In this document: positions 42,642 through 51,440 of the stretch, one piece after another | How the letters are laid out: each line of letters begins with the position of its first letter | Numbering within the stretch: position 1 is the first letter of the stretch | Source of the DNA: Eubacteriales bacterium | GTDB lineage: Bacteria; Bacillota; Clostridia; Oscillospirales; CAG-382 | Length of the DNA: 51,440 bases | Direction of reading: 5' to 3' | Assembly: GCA_028702135.1 (NCBI GenBank) | Contig: JAQVPJ010000017.1 | Location: 1 to 51,440 of the forward strand | Made by a program: the position numbers and the translations under genes | The notes under the pieces: generated by a model | Database searches by the model: none | What the model saw: only the letters and a program-made list of their open reading frames with translations | Told to the model about the DNA's origin: nothing

Positions 42642-43895
42642 TTAACCGATAAATGCACCGTTTGCCACAAGCGTATTCTGCAGCTTTTTAATATCCACGT
42701 TCATCACGCTCACATTGTCCCTGTGAGCAATCGCAGCGGCGGTTCCTGCCGCCTCGCCCAAGCTGCATACAATTCGCATTATACGTATCGAAGCCTGTGC
42801 TTCATGTGTCGCGGATATACAGCGTCCCGCGACGAGAAGGTTTTCAGAATCCTTTGGTATAAGACTTCTGTACGGTATTGTATAATACTGCCCTTCGGGG
42901 AAGAAATAATGCGAGGTACCGCTGCCGCACGGATTGTGAATATCAATGTCATAGTTACCGCAAGCTATCGAATCCGAAAACCTTGTGCAATCCATAAGCT
43001 CCTCGGCGGTAAGGATATGCTCACCGTCAATCATTCTGCTCTCCCGCACACCGATAAGCGACGCCGTTGACAGAATCCTGCTGTTTTCAAAACCGGGTAC
43101 ACATCTCACCAAAAAGTCATGCAGCTCAAACGCCTGCTCCCTTGCTTCGATCTCAGCTTGCGTAAGCTCCCAGGCATCGACGGGATTTTTTTTGATTACA
43201 CGGGTCGCGTTTAGCTGAACTATTCCCGGGAAAACCGTATGGAAGACCATAATCCCATCCATCGGGTTCTTTATATACCCTTTTTTCTTTTCCTCGAGCC
43301 ATATTTTACATATATTATAATGCTGCTCCTCAAACAAAACGGGATCAACACCTGCGATACTGAAGCAGAGTGTCATCGGCTGGCACAGATTGTCCGACTG
43401 CCTTCCCAATCGTGTGGGAAAACCCGCTGCATAAGCGACGTCGGCGTCCCCCGTCGCGTCGATAAAATAATCCGCCTCCAGCTTAACAATCCCCGATTTG
43501 TTAGCTACATTGACCGATTTTACTCTTTTGCCCTCCTTTTCGCAGGAGACGAAAAATGAATTAAACAAGAGCTTAACGCCTGCTTCTTGCATTTTTCTGT
43601 TTAAGATAATCTTCAGGTATTCGGGATTGAACACGTTTTTTCTCATAGCGTTCATGGATTCCAAATCCCTGATAATCTCCTCTAAAATACCGCGGGAAAG
43701 CTCAACTTGCTCGCCGGTTTCGTTCATCCGTGTCGAGTTGCGCATAAACGGATTAATCGCCATATTCGAGGGAGCGCCTCCAAGACAGTTAGATCTCTCT
43801 ACAAGCAAAACCCTTGCTCCGCCTCTCGCCGCCGCCAGTGCGGCTCCCGAGCCGGCAAATCCGCCTCCGACGATAATAATATCATATTTCTCCAT
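42642..43895 (-). CDS. FAD-dependent oxidoreductase (FAD_oxidored type)
   Basis: 417 aa. The N-terminal Rossmann motif IIVGGGFAGSGAALAAARGG and VLLVERSNCLGG bind FAD. IDATGDADVAYAAG and the C-terminal LLVAGRCISATHEAQASIRIM complete the fold. This family often sits with carbohydrate genes and its substrates are mostly unknown. The open frame has a TTG start four codons upstream; the ATG at 43895 matches the usual opening. Downstream of glnN by 112 bases in the same direction. Confidence 0.85.
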   Translation of the reverse strand: MEKYDIIIVGGGFAGSGAALAAARGGARVLLVERSNCLGGAPSNMAINPFMRNSTRMNETGEQVELSRGILEEIIRDLESMNAMRKNVFNPEYLKIILNRKMQEAGVKLLFNSFFVSCEKEGKRVKSVNVANKSGIVKLEADYFIDATGDADVAYAAGFPTRLGRQSDNLCQPMTLCFSIAGVDPVLFEEQHYNICKIWLEEKKKGYIKNPMDGIMVFHTVFPGIVQLNATRVIKKNPVDAWELTQAEIEAREQAFELHDFLVRCVPGFENSRILSTASLIGVRESRMIDGEHILTAEELMDCTRFSDSIACGNYDIDIHNPCGSGTSHYFFPEGQYYTIPYRSLIPKDSENLLVAGRCISATHEAQASIRIMRIVCSLGEAAGTAAAIAHRDNVSVMNVDIKKLQNTLVANGAFIG

Positions 43896-44007
43896 ATTTA
43901 TGACCAAACCTTTCCTAAGCGGAATAATTTATATAGCCGGATTTTCAGAAACCCTACTATATTTTCAAACGACTGTCAACCGAAGAAGCTGATATTTACA
44001 CGCTTTT

Positions 44008-46101
44008 TTACATGACGCTGAACAGAATCTCCCCATAGGAAGGATATGGCCAGTATTTTTTATCTGTCATCGACTCAAGTTCATCGGCATATGCTCTTAT
44101 CCATTTCATTGTCGCAAACACAGTATCCCTGTAAAACCTTGCCGAGTCCGCCGCATCGGTAATTTTTTTAACCTCCGACATTGCACTCTCCAGCTCGCCG
44201 ACCTTTACGTACATCGCAGAAGACAGCTCGGATATTCTTTTTACAAGATTTTCCTCGTACCCGCATTCGTTTTCCGGATTTATCTTCTTTTTGAGTAATG
44301 CGGTTTCAGATAGCTCCTTTGAAAACGCACTGACTGCGGGGAGTATGTCCTTTCGCGTCATATCGATCATTGTCAAAGCCTCTATATTCAACATCTTGCA
44401 GTAGCTCTCAAGCATTACCTCATAACGCGAATGTATTTCGGTTTTACTCAATACCCTGTGTGATTCAAACAGATCGATATTTTTCTCTTTTAGCAGGTAT
44501 GGTATGCAGTCGGGTGCGGACTTCAGGTTCAACAGACCTCGTTTTTCCGCTTCTTCGATCCATGCCTGCTCATAACCGTTTCCGTTGAATATAATGCGTT
44601 TATGCTCTCTGATTACTTTTTTTATCAGCTCATTGAGAGCTTTTCCGAAATCATCGGCTTTTTCAAGAGTGTCCGCAAATTGTTTTAGCTCCTGTGCGAC
44701 AGCAGTATTTAACACAGTGTTCGCATCGGAAATCGATGCGCTTGCGCCAAGCATACGGAACTCGAATTTGTTGCCTGTAAACGCAAACGGAGAGGTTCGG
44801 TTGCGGTCGGTAGTATCCTTAAAAAACCGTGGCAGCACATGAACTCCAACCTTTAGCTGCTCCTTGGCTTTTGCGTCATATGTGGTGGATTTTTCGATAG
44901 ATTCAAGTATATCGTTAAGCTCTGTACCGAGAAATATGGAAACTATTGCCGGGGGTGCTTCGTTTGCTCCGAGACGGTGATCGTTTGATGCGCTGGCAAT
45001 GGATATCCTTAACAGATCCTGATACTCGTCCACCGCCTTTATAACCGAGCACAGAAAAAGCAGGAACTGCGCATTCTCGCAGGGGGTTTCGCCGGGCTCG
45101 AGCAGGTTGACTCCGGTATCAGTGCATAATGACCAGTTGTTATGTTTGCCGCTTCCGTTTACACCGGCAAAGGGCTTCTCATGCAGCAGGCAGACAAGAT
45201 TATGCCTTCTTGCAACCTTCTGCATGGTTTCCATGGTAAGCTGATTATGATCCGCAGATATATTCGCCGTCGTAAAGATTGGAGCTAATTCATGTTGTGA
45301 AGGTGCAGCTTCGTTATGTTCCGTTTTTGCAAGGATTCCGAGCTTCCACAACTCCTGATCAAGGTCTTTCATAAATGCGGCGACTCTCGGCTTGATAAAA
45401 CCGAAATAATGATCCTCGAGCTCCTGACCTTTGGGCGGTCTCGCACCGTACAGAGTCCTGCCTGTATATATCAAGTCCTTGCGTTTTTCGAACATTCCCC
45501 TGTCTATAAGAAAATATTCCTGCTCAGGTCCCACTGTTGTTTTTACGTTAGTTACCGTATCGTTGCCGAAGAGCTTTAATATTCTGAGCGCCTGCCTGTT
45601 TATGGCTTCCATTGAACGCAGAAGCGGTGTCTTTTTATCAAGTGCCTCTCCGCCGTAAGAGCAAAAAGCCGTTGGTATGCATAAAACACCGTCCTTAATG
45701 AATGCGTAGGATGTCGGGTCCCAAGCCGTATAACCTCTCGCCTCAAAAGTAGTGCGCAGTCCACCCGACGGGAAACTCGAAGCGTCAGGCTCACCCTGAA
45801 TCAGCTCCTTGCCCGAAAATTCCATTATAATGTTGCCGTCTGCGGTGGGTGATATAAAGCTGTCATGCTTTTCTGCGGTTATACCGGTCATCGGTTGGAA
45901 CCAGTGTGTATAATGTGTCGCTCCTTTTTCTATCGCCCAGTCCTTCATGGAGTTGGCTATAATCGAAGCGACATTGATGTCGAGCCGATGTCCGCGGCGG
46001 ATGGTTTCCTGTAACTCGCGATAGGTGTCCTTTGGCAGACGCTCCTTCATAACGGTATAATTGAATACCATTGAACCGAAAATTTCCGTTATAGTGCTCA
46101 T
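44008..46101 (-). CDS. glnN: Glutamine synthetase, type III
   Basis: ATP-dependent synthesis of glutamine from glutamate and ammonia. The 697-aa length is typical for the large GSIII form. Visible are [41 protein letters not shown] (metal-binding Glu), [16 protein letters not shown] and the glutamate/ammonia region [18 protein letters not shown] forms dodecamers in Bacteroides and Clostridia. AGGAG lies 9 bases before the ATG. It has a perfect promoter and an 85-base leader with a conserved-looking hairpin. Confidence 0.95.
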   Translation of the reverse strand: MSTITEIFGSMVFNYTVMKERLPKDTYRELQETIRRGHRLDINVASIIANSMKDWAIEKGATHYTHWFQPMTGITAEKHDSFISPTADGNIIMEFSGKELIQGEPDASSFPSGGLRTTFEARGYTAWDPTSYAFIKDGVLCIPTAFCSYGGEALDKKTPLLRSMEAINRQALRILKLFGNDTVTNVKTTVGPEQEYFLIDRGMFEKRKDLIYTGRTLYGARPPKGQELEDHYFGFIKPRVAAFMKDLDQELWKLGILAKTEHNEAAPSQHELAPIFTTANISADHNQLTMETMQKVARRHNLVCLLHEKPFAGVNGSGKHNNWSLCTDTGVNLLEPGETPCENAQFLLFLCSVIKAVDEYQDLLRISIASASNDHRLGANEAPPAIVSIFLGTELNDILESIEKSTTYDAKAKEQLKVGVHVLPRFFKDTTDRNRTSPFAFTGNKFEFRMLGASASISDANTVLNTAVAQELKQFADTLEKADDFGKALNELIKKVIREHKRIIFNGNGYEQAWIEEAEKRGLLNLKSAPDCIPYLLKEKNIDLFESHRVLSKTEIHSRYEVMLESYCKMLNIEALTMIDMTRKDILPAVSAFSKELSETALLKKKINPENECGYEENLVKRISELSSAMYVKVGELESAMSEVKKITDAADSARFYRDTVFATMKWIRAYADELESMTDKKYWPYPSYGEILFSVM

Positions 46102-46133
46102 ATTTTATAACTCCTGTTCTTAGGTAAAGAAAT

Positions 46134-46174
46134 GGCAAAGATTTCTCAGATTCGATATCTGCGACATCTTTGCC
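46134..46174 (-). promoter_or_regulatory. Structured leader of glnN
   Basis: Outer 9-bp stem GGCAAAGAT/ATCTTTGCC, a 4x4 internal loop, inner stem CAGAT/ATCTG and loop ATCGA (transcript sense). No T-tract follows, so it is not a simple terminator. It lies between promoter and ribosome site and could be a target for an RNA-binding regulator or a small riboswitch. Confidence 0.55.
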
Positions 46175-46190
46175 GTTAATGATTAGCTTG

Positions 46191-46219
46191 ATTATAAACC
46201 GCTTTCTCGGCTTTGTCAA
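46191..46219 (-). promoter_or_regulatory. glnN promoter
   Basis: Perfect leftward consensus: TTGACA (46214-46219), 17 bp, TATAAT (46191-46196). Confidence 0.88.
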
Positions 46220-46300
46220 TAGATTTCGCTGTTTTAATTTAATTTGTCGTTTTTTCTGATGTTTTTTCACTTGTTATTATATGTCTTTTTGTCGAATGTG

Positions 46301-46329
46301 TTGACATTAAAATGCTTGTAAGCTATAAT
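46301..46329 (+). promoter_or_regulatory. Promoter of the polysaccharide cluster
   Basis: Perfect consensus TTGACA (46301-46306), 17 bp, TATAAT (46324-46329). About 400 bases separate it from the first intact gene; they contain a decayed gene. Confidence 0.85.
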
Positions 46330-46454
46330 AAGTTATGTTTAAAAGTTTATGTCCAGACTTGACAAATCGTTTATTATACGTGAATATCTTGTACATAAAA
46401 TCGGTTTAACAACCCCTAAATCTATAGTTTTCGACAATAAAAATTACTTTTTCC

Positions 46455-46709
46455 CTGCATATTTTTATAAATAACTTTTTCGGTTGTTTTATAGGTATAA
46501 TCCCTTCTTTTTGTGGCATTTTCTTTATGTCTTGTCTGCTTATTTTTATATCTCTATCGATCTTTACCGACGAATTAGGGGATATTCATTTTAAGCAAAG
46601 ACGAGTAGGAAAAGGTAAGAATCTGTATAATATCATAAAGTTTTGTATTAAAAAAATGAGCACTCCGCACAACACTCAAAACGCAAATAAAAAACCGAGC
46701 AGCACATAA
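46455..46709 (+). pseudogene. Remnant of an undecaprenyl-phosphate sugar transferase
   Basis: The frame that includes 46527-46709 reads a hydrophobic stretch followed by GDIHFKQRRVGKGKNLYNIIKF, which aligns with GPVFFKQKRVGIHKKHFNILKF of the intact transferase at 37524. After that, the similarity stops: the RTM motif, catalytic DE and SIVGPRP are missing. There is no ribosome site and no start codon for the hydrophobic part. It is therefore the front portion of a truncated priming transferase at the head of the polysaccharide cluster. The 46336-46454 stretch before it has no recognisable gene. Confidence 0.75.
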
Positions 46710-46737
46710 CAATATTCGGTGAATTCTGAGGTTTTAG

Positions 46738-47616
46738 ATGAAAAAGATTCTCATAACGGGCGCTAACAGTTATATAGGCACATCGTTTGAAAATTACATA
46801 AATACCAATTATCCCGGCGAATACAAGGTCGATACAGTCGATATGCTCGATGGTTCCTGGCGCGAAAGGAGCTTTGCCGGATACGATGCAGTGTTTCATG
46901 TTGCAGGGATTGCGCACTCAGACACGGGTAAAGTAAGCGATGAACGCAGGGCTATGTATTTTAAGGTTAACACAGAACTAACGATAGAAACAGCGAAAAA
47001 GGCAAAAGCTGACGGTGTTAAACAGTTTATTTTTATGAGCAGTGCAATTGTTTATGGCGACAGTGCTCCGATAGGAAAACATAAGACCATAACAAAAGAC
47101 ACTGTCCCTCAGCCATCGAATTTCTATGGCGACAGCAAGCTTCAGGCCGAAAACGGCATATTGCCATTACAGAGCAACGAATTCAATGTAGTGGTGTTAC
47201 GCCCGCCAATGATTTACGGCAAGGGCTGTAAAGGGAACTATCAGATACTGGTCAAACTTGCTCTGAAACTACCGTTTTTCCCTTATGTGAAAAACGAGCG
47301 CTCAGTACTTTATATTGAAAACCTTTGCGAGTTTGTGCGGCTTATGATAGATAACAACGAGCAAGGTGTATTCTGGCCACAAAACGCTGAGTACAGCAAC
47401 ACTTCCGAAATGGTCAAATTGATAGCAAAAGCTCACGGCAGGAAGATTTATCTTGTAAAAGGGTTTCGATGGATGCTCGTTATCATGAGCAGGTTTTCAG
47501 GATTAGTAAACAAAGCTTTCGGTAACTTAACATATGATATGAGTTTAAGCCAATATGTTTTGCCTTTATACAACCTTGAAAAAAGCATTGAGTTGACGGA
47601 GAGAACTAATGGGTAA
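46738..47616 (+). CDS. NAD-dependent epimerase/dehydratase
   Basis: 292 aa short-chain dehydrogenase of the sugar-nucleotide epimerase group. The NAD loop is TGANSYIGTSF, the catalytic Ser lies in FMSSAIVYGD, and the Tyr/Lys pair is in FYGDSKLQ (YxxxK). Likely modifies a UDP-sugar for the surface glycan; substrate unassigned. It overlaps the next gene by eight bases. First intact gene of the cluster. Confidence 0.88.
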   Translation: MKKILITGANSYIGTSFENYINTNYPGEYKVDTVDMLDGSWRERSFAGYDAVFHVAGIAHSDTGKVSDERRAMYFKVNTELTIETAKKAKADGVKQFIFMSSAIVYGDSAPIGKHKTITKDTVPQPSNFYGDSKLQAENGILPLQSNEFNVVVLRPPMIYGKGCKGNYQILVKLALKLPFFPYVKNERSVLYIENLCEFVRLMIDNNEQGVFWPQNAEYSNTSEMVKLIAKAHGRKIYLVKGFRWMLVIMSRFSGLVNKAFGNLTYDMSLSQYVLPLYNLEKSIELTERTNG

Positions 47617-48814
47617 AAAACATATTCTTGTTATCAGCCAGTATTTTTATCCCGAAACATTCCGTATAAACGATATTGCTACTGAATGGGTTAAAAGAGG
47701 ATATAAGGTTACTGTTGTAACAGGAATACCAAATTATCCCGAAGGAAAGTTTTACAAAGGATATGGCTGGTTTAGGAATAACCGTGAGATATGGAATGGT
47801 ATTGAAATTATCAGAATACCTATTATCCCTCGGGGAAGCAACTCGATCGGACTGATTCTGAATTACCTTTCATTTGTGGTGTCGGGTTTCTTTTGGAAAT
47901 GTTTCACCCGAATAAAAACAGATTATGTTTTTATATTCGAAGTATCCCCTATGACTCAAGCCCTGTTTGGTGTTTGGTACGCCAGGAGAAGAAAAATACC
48001 CTGTTATATATATGTACAGGATTTGTGGCCTGAAAATGTTCAAATAGCCGCCGGGGTTAATAATAAAAAAATCCTTAGCGCAATCGGTAAAATGGCAGAT
48101 TACATATACAAACGCTGTACGAGGATTTTCGTCACGTCTCAAAGCTTCGCAGAATCAGTAAAAGCAAGAGGCGTTGAAGAAGATAAAGTAATATACTGGC
48201 CGCAATATGCCGAGGAGTTTTATAGGCCGGTTCCGGATAAATCCAGTCTGATATCTGATGATGGTATAACGAACATAACGTTTACGGGCAATATCGGGAC
48301 AGCACAAGGTCTTGAAATACTTCCCGAAACAGCGGCGGCTCTTAAAAAACAGGATATAAGGGTAAGATTCAATATAATTGGCGACGGCAGGAATAAAAAG
48401 AATCTGATCAATCAGATACAAGAAAAACAAGTTGATGAATATTTCAACTTGGTCGGTTGGCAGCCGGCGGAGGACATCCCTTCAATTATCTCGGCAAGTG
48501 ATGCAGCTTTTCTTTCATTTGCGAACAACCCCCTATATTCTATGACAATACCTGCTAAGTTGCAATCCTATATGGCTTGCGGAATACCGATTATCGGCTC
48601 TGTATCAGGTGAGTCGGAAAGAATAATTACAGAATCGAACTGTGGCATTGTCTGTAAGATTGGTGACTACCATGATCTCGCTAAAGCCATTAAGCAGTTT
48701 ATTGATTTAAGTCCGGAAGAAAAAAACCGAATGGTAAAAAACGCTGAAAATTATACAAAGCTACATTTTAACAAAAGCAATTTGATTGATTTTATCGAAG
48801 ATTATTTTATATGA
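47609..48814 (+). CDS. Glycosyltransferase family 4, WbuB-like
   Basis: 401 aa, two Rossmann domains. The N-terminal ISQYFYPETFRINDIATEW and YVQDLWPENVQIAAGV are hallmarks of WbuB-like enzymes that add amino sugars such as FucNAc. The nucleotide-sugar site includes FTGNIGTAQGLEIL and the PAKLQSYMACGIPIIGSVSGE region near residue 310. Cytoplasmic face of the membrane; overlaps the next frame by ATGA. Confidence 0.9.
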   Translation: MGKKHILVISQYFYPETFRINDIATEWVKRGYKVTVVTGIPNYPEGKFYKGYGWFRNNREIWNGIEIIRIPIIPRGSNSIGLILNYLSFVVSGFFWKCFTRIKTDYVFIFEVSPMTQALFGVWYARRRKIPCYIYVQDLWPENVQIAAGVNNKKILSAIGKMADYIYKRCTRIFVTSQSFAESVKARGVEEDKVIYWPQYAEEFYRPVPDKSSLISDDGITNITFTGNIGTAQGLEILPETAAALKKQDIRVRFNIIGDGRNKKNLINQIQEKQVDEYFNLVGWQPAEDIPSIISASDAAFLSFANNPLYSMTIPAKLQSYMACGIPIIGSVSGESERIITESNCGIVCKIGDYHDLAKAIKQFIDLSPEEKNRMVKNAENYTKLHFNKSNLIDFIEDYFI

Positions 48815-48822
48815 GGTATAAG

Positions 48823-49974
48823 ATGGGAAAGTATCTTAACAACACAAAACGTGAGTTTCAAAGATGTGTCAATTGTGTTATGGACACTACTGATTCAAAA
48901 ATCGTTTTTGATGAGAACGGTGTTTGTGATTTCTGTAATGATTATAAAACGAATATACTTCCCCACTGGAATCCATCGGACGACAACCCCGAGCTTGAAA
49001 TTGTGTCTGAAAAAATAAGGAAAGCTGGGAAAGGTAAAAAGTACGATTGTATAATCGGTCTGAGTGGCGGAGTTGATAGCTCGTATCTTTGTTATATTGC
49101 CAAAACGATAATGAAGTTACGACCGTTGGTATTCGTAGTAGATACCGGTTGGAATCTAAATGTTGCTGTTAAGAACATAGAGAAGGTTGTTAAAAAACTC
49201 AATCTTGATATTTATACTGAAGTTGTCAATTGGGATGAAATGAAAGATTTGCAGCTTGCGTTTTTTAAATCACAGGTTCCGTATCAGGATTTACCTCAGG
49301 ATCATGCGATTTTTGCTGCTCTATATAATTACGCAGTAAAAAACGGAATAAAATATGTTTTAACCGGCGCAAATAATGCAACTGAGTGCATTCGTCCTCC
49401 GGTTGAATGGGTATATCAGAATGATATTACTCTTATCAAAGATATCCACAAGAAATTTGGAAAAATTAAGCTGAAAACATTTCCCCTTTGTGGAATGATT
49501 AAATATCGACTCTTTTATCCGTATATTAAGGGCATGAGGCGTGTAGCACCGTTAAATTTAATCGATTTTGATTATGACAAGGTAAAAGCTTTCTTACAAG
49601 AGTATTTCGGCTGGCAGTCATATGAAAATAAGCACTACGAAAATATTTTCACACGTTTTTACGAAGGATATTACCTGCCTTATAAGTTCGGTTATGACAA
49701 GAGAAAGTGTTATTTAACTAACATGATATTAACCGGCGGAATGACACGTGATGAAGCTTTAAAGGAACTCGAAACAAGTCCATATTCATTCGACTTGATA
49801 CAAGAGGACAAGGAATACATTGCAAAAAGACTTGGTATATCAACTGATGAGTTTGAAACTCTTATCAATGGTGAAAATAAAACTTTTGAAGATTATAAAA
49901 ACTCCTTCAAAATAATACAGTTCGGAACAAGAGTTTTAAGATCCTTATCCATTGAAAAGAAAAAGTTCAGATAA
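48823..49974 (+). CDS. N-acetyl sugar amidotransferase (WbpG/PseA-like)
   Basis: 383 aa. Four N-terminal cysteines (CVNC at 15-18, CDFC at 35-38) are followed by the ATP-pyrophosphatase PP-loop GLSGGVDSS (79-87). TGANNATECIRPP forms the substrate side. Family members convert an acetamido sugar to an acetamidino form using ammonia made by HisH/HisF-like partners, as for ManNAc3NAmA in Pseudomonas O-antigen. No HisH/HisF-like genes are in the window, but it ends inside the cluster. The ATG at 48823 has GAGG at the right distance; the one at 48811 is an alternative. Confidence 0.88.
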   Translation: MGKYLNNTKREFQRCVNCVMDTTDSKIVFDENGVCDFCNDYKTNILPHWNPSDDNPELEIVSEKIRKAGKGKKYDCIIGLSGGVDSSYLCYIAKTIMKLRPLVFVVDTGWNLNVAVKNIEKVVKKLNLDIYTEVVNWDEMKDLQLAFFKSQVPYQDLPQDHAIFAALYNYAVKNGIKYVLTGANNATECIRPPVEWVYQNDITLIKDIHKKFGKIKLKTFPLCGMIKYRLFYPYIKGMRRVAPLNLIDFDYDKVKAFLQEYFGWQSYENKHYENIFTRFYEGYYLPYKFGYDKRKCYLTNMILTGGMTRDEALKELETSPYSFDLIQEDKEYIAKRLGISTDEFETLINGENKTFEDYKNSFKIIQFGTRVLRSLSIEKKKFR

Positions 49975-49988
49975 GGAAAACTATAATT

Positions 49989-51182
49989 ATGCGTGTTTTA
50001 CTCATTGATGTAAACTGTAAAAATAGCAGTACTGGTAAAATAGTATACGATTTATATACGGGAATCAATGAAAACGGTGATGAAGCCGCTTTTTGTTATG
50101 GGCGTGGCCCCTTAATTCAAGAAAAAAACATATATAAGTTTGGCTTGGACTGGGAAACATACTTACATGCTTTACTAACGAGAATTACTGGTTTTACCGG
50201 ATGCTTTTCATTTTTCTCAACAAGGAGACTTATTAAATTCATAAACGACTTTAAACCTGATGTTGTTCATATTCATGAATTGCATGCTTACTTTGTTAAT
50301 ATCAAACCTCTTTTGTCTAATTTGAAAGAAAATCAAATACGAACAATAATGACATTACACTGCGAGTTTATGTATACGGGAAAATGTGGGCATTCGGTTG
50401 AATGTGAAAAATGGAAAACAGAGTGCAATAAGTGTCCGCATCTACATGATTATCCTTCTGCCTGGATTTTTGACCATACTAATTTTATGTTTAAACAGAA
50501 GAAGAAATTGTTCAGGGATTTTAACAACCTTACCATTGTTACACCATCACAATGGCTTGCTGATCGCGTTAAAGAATCATTTTTGGGAGATAAAAGAATT
50601 GAAGTAATACATAATGGAATTGATACAAAAAACATTTTTTACCCGAGGGATACTGAGCATCTAAAGCAAAAACATAATTTAACTGAAGAAAAAATCGTAC
50701 TTGCAGTAGCTCCTAATTTAATGTCTGAACAAAAAGGCGGTAAATGGGTTTTAGAATTGGCAAATTTACTAAGAAATGAAAACATTAAATTTATTTTAAT
50801 CGGTGTTGACGATTTAAGCCGAGAAACTAACGATAACGTAATTTTATTAGGAAGAATATCCAACCAAGATGAATTAGCAGAATATTATTCCTTAGCTGAT
50901 GTATTTGTTATTTGTAGTGAAAAAGAGACCTTTTCATTAACATGCTCAGAAGCGATATGCTGCGGGTCACAAATCGTTGGATTTGAGTGTGGTGCACCAG
51001 AAACAATTTTTGAAAATCCATATGCACGATTTGTGGAGTATGGCGACTTATCAGCATTAACAGAGATGGTCACCAACAGCCTAAAAGACCCATTGCCAAA
51101 AAAGGATGTCGCAGCATATGGGAGCTCCAAGTATTCGATAAAAACAATGTATTCAAAATATCTTGAATTATATAAGAGTTGA
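49989..51182 (+). CDS. Glycosyltransferase family 4
   Basis: 397 aa. N-terminal acceptor domain with DVVHIHELHAYFVN and a cysteine-bearing loop (HSVECEKWKTECNKCPHL) that recurs in this subgroup. The C-terminal donor domain has VAPNLMSEQKGG, LLGRISNQDELAEYYSLAD and EKETFSLTCSEAICCG (E-x7-E motif). Strikingly A/T-rich codon use compared with the left of the window. The acceptor and donor sugars are unknown. Confidence 0.88.
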   Translation: MRVLLIDVNCKNSSTGKIVYDLYTGINENGDEAAFCYGRGPLIQEKNIYKFGLDWETYLHALLTRITGFTGCFSFFSTRRLIKFINDFKPDVVHIHELHAYFVNIKPLLSNLKENQIRTIMTLHCEFMYTGKCGHSVECEKWKTECNKCPHLHDYPSAWIFDHTNFMFKQKKKLFRDFNNLTIVTPSQWLADRVKESFLGDKRIEVIHNGIDTKNIFYPRDTEHLKQKHNLTEEKIVLAVAPNLMSEQKGGKWVLELANLLRNENIKFILIGVDDLSRETNDNVILLGRISNQDELAEYYSLADVFVICSEKETFSLTCSEAICCGSQIVGFECGAPETIFENPYARFVEYGDLSALTEMVTNSLKDPLPKKDVAAYGSSKYSIKTMYSKYLELYKS

Positions 51183-51281
51183 TCCATAATCATTATTGGG
51201 TATTTTATGATAGGCATTCCTGCTTAATTTAGACCGGCAATATTTATGGTAAATTATTGTAAGTTTCTATGAGGATTGTAC

Positions 51282-51440
51282 ATGAAGAAAGAAGTTGTAA
51301 TAATCGCAGGAAGTTGTTATCCCATTAGTTCGGCCAGTGGAAGTATAGCCTTAAAATGTGCTGACTACATACATGATGTTTGCAATATTCGTTTGATTTC
51401 CTTACAAGAGGGGAATAATGTTGCAAACGGTATGTCATAT
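51282..51440 (+). CDS. Start of a probable glycosyltransferase, cut by the window end
   Basis: ATG at 51282 with GAGG 8 bases upstream. 53 codons are visible, opening MKKEVVIIAGSCYPISSASG, the style of a GT-B N-terminal domain (beta strand then glycine/serine loop). Same direction as the cluster, 99 bases after the previous gene. The assignment is tentative because only the first strand is visible. Confidence 0.55.
   Translation, partial: MKKEVVIIAGSCYPISSASGSIALKCADYIHDVCNIRLISLQEGNNVANGMSY

Noticed and set aside
46349-46474. 41-residue frame in the leader of the polysaccharide cluster
   Set aside because: No ribosome site and no recognisable similarity; more likely part of the decayed leader region.

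Overview
The window comes from a spore-forming member of the Clostridia, most likely a gut or rumen member of the Oscillospirales/Ruminococcus type. The evidence is a complete spoIIIA operon with spoVB, a SCIFF peptide with its radical SAM maturase (a clostridial hallmark), a type III glutamine synthetase, a secreted dockerin-bearing esterase and a FabK/FabT-type fatty acid operon. Many promoters match the sigma-A consensus (TTGACA, 17 bp, TATAAT) almost exactly, and several terminators run straight into the next promoter.

Layout. 0-5.2 kb: a tRNA-Leu, a hypothetical gene, deoC with an intracellular GH20 hexosaminidase, a phosphodiesterase-type alkaline phosphatase-fold enzyme and two very small conserved proteins. 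5.2-8.5 kb: SCIFF maturase, the SCIFF peptide itself (too short for ordinary gene callers and lacking one of its six cysteines) and an Orn/Lys/Arg decarboxylase. 8.5-18.9 kb: a single leftward operon for fatty acid synthesis, read as fabT-like marR, fabH, acpP, fabK, fabD, fabG, fabF, accB, fabZ, accC, accD, accA, degV. It holds every step from acetyl-CoA carboxylation to enoyl reduction, a regulator at its head and a fatty-acid-binding DegV protein at its tail.

18.9-29.5 kb: a 2401-residue cyclic beta-1,2-glucan synthase homologue, an SGNH esterase with a dockerin, a DUF4434 glycosidase-like protein and a bactofilin-like membrane protein. 29.6-36.0 kb: spoVB and spoIIIAA-AH, with a candidate sigma-E promoter in front of spoVB. 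36.1-42.1 kb: a cyclase, an HD phosphohydrolase, a sugar-phosphate transferase, the unknown pair DUF6323/DUF6179, a PH-domain protein, a zinc-ribbon protein, a lipoprotein, a GNAT acetyltransferase and a CmpB-type membrane protein. 42.1-42.6 kb is non-coding and carries two 60-bp repeats exactly 100 bp apart behind a good promoter. 42.6-46.2 kb: an FAD oxidoreductase and glnN, the latter with a structured leader.

46.3-51.4 kb: a rightward, visibly more A/T-rich surface-polysaccharide cluster. It starts at a perfect promoter, passes through the remains of a decayed sugar-phosphate transferase, and continues with an epimerase, a WbuB-like glycosyltransferase, a WbpG-like amidotransferase, another GT4 glycosyltransferase and a gene cut by the window edge. 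The intact transferase at 37.5 kb could supply the priming step that the cluster itself has lost.

Most noteworthy: the tandem repeats at 42.24-42.40 kb (possible undescribed structured RNA or regulatory element), the SCIFF variant in which Ser stands at positions 32 and 37, the decayed transferase, and the DUF6323/DUF6179 pair of unknown function.
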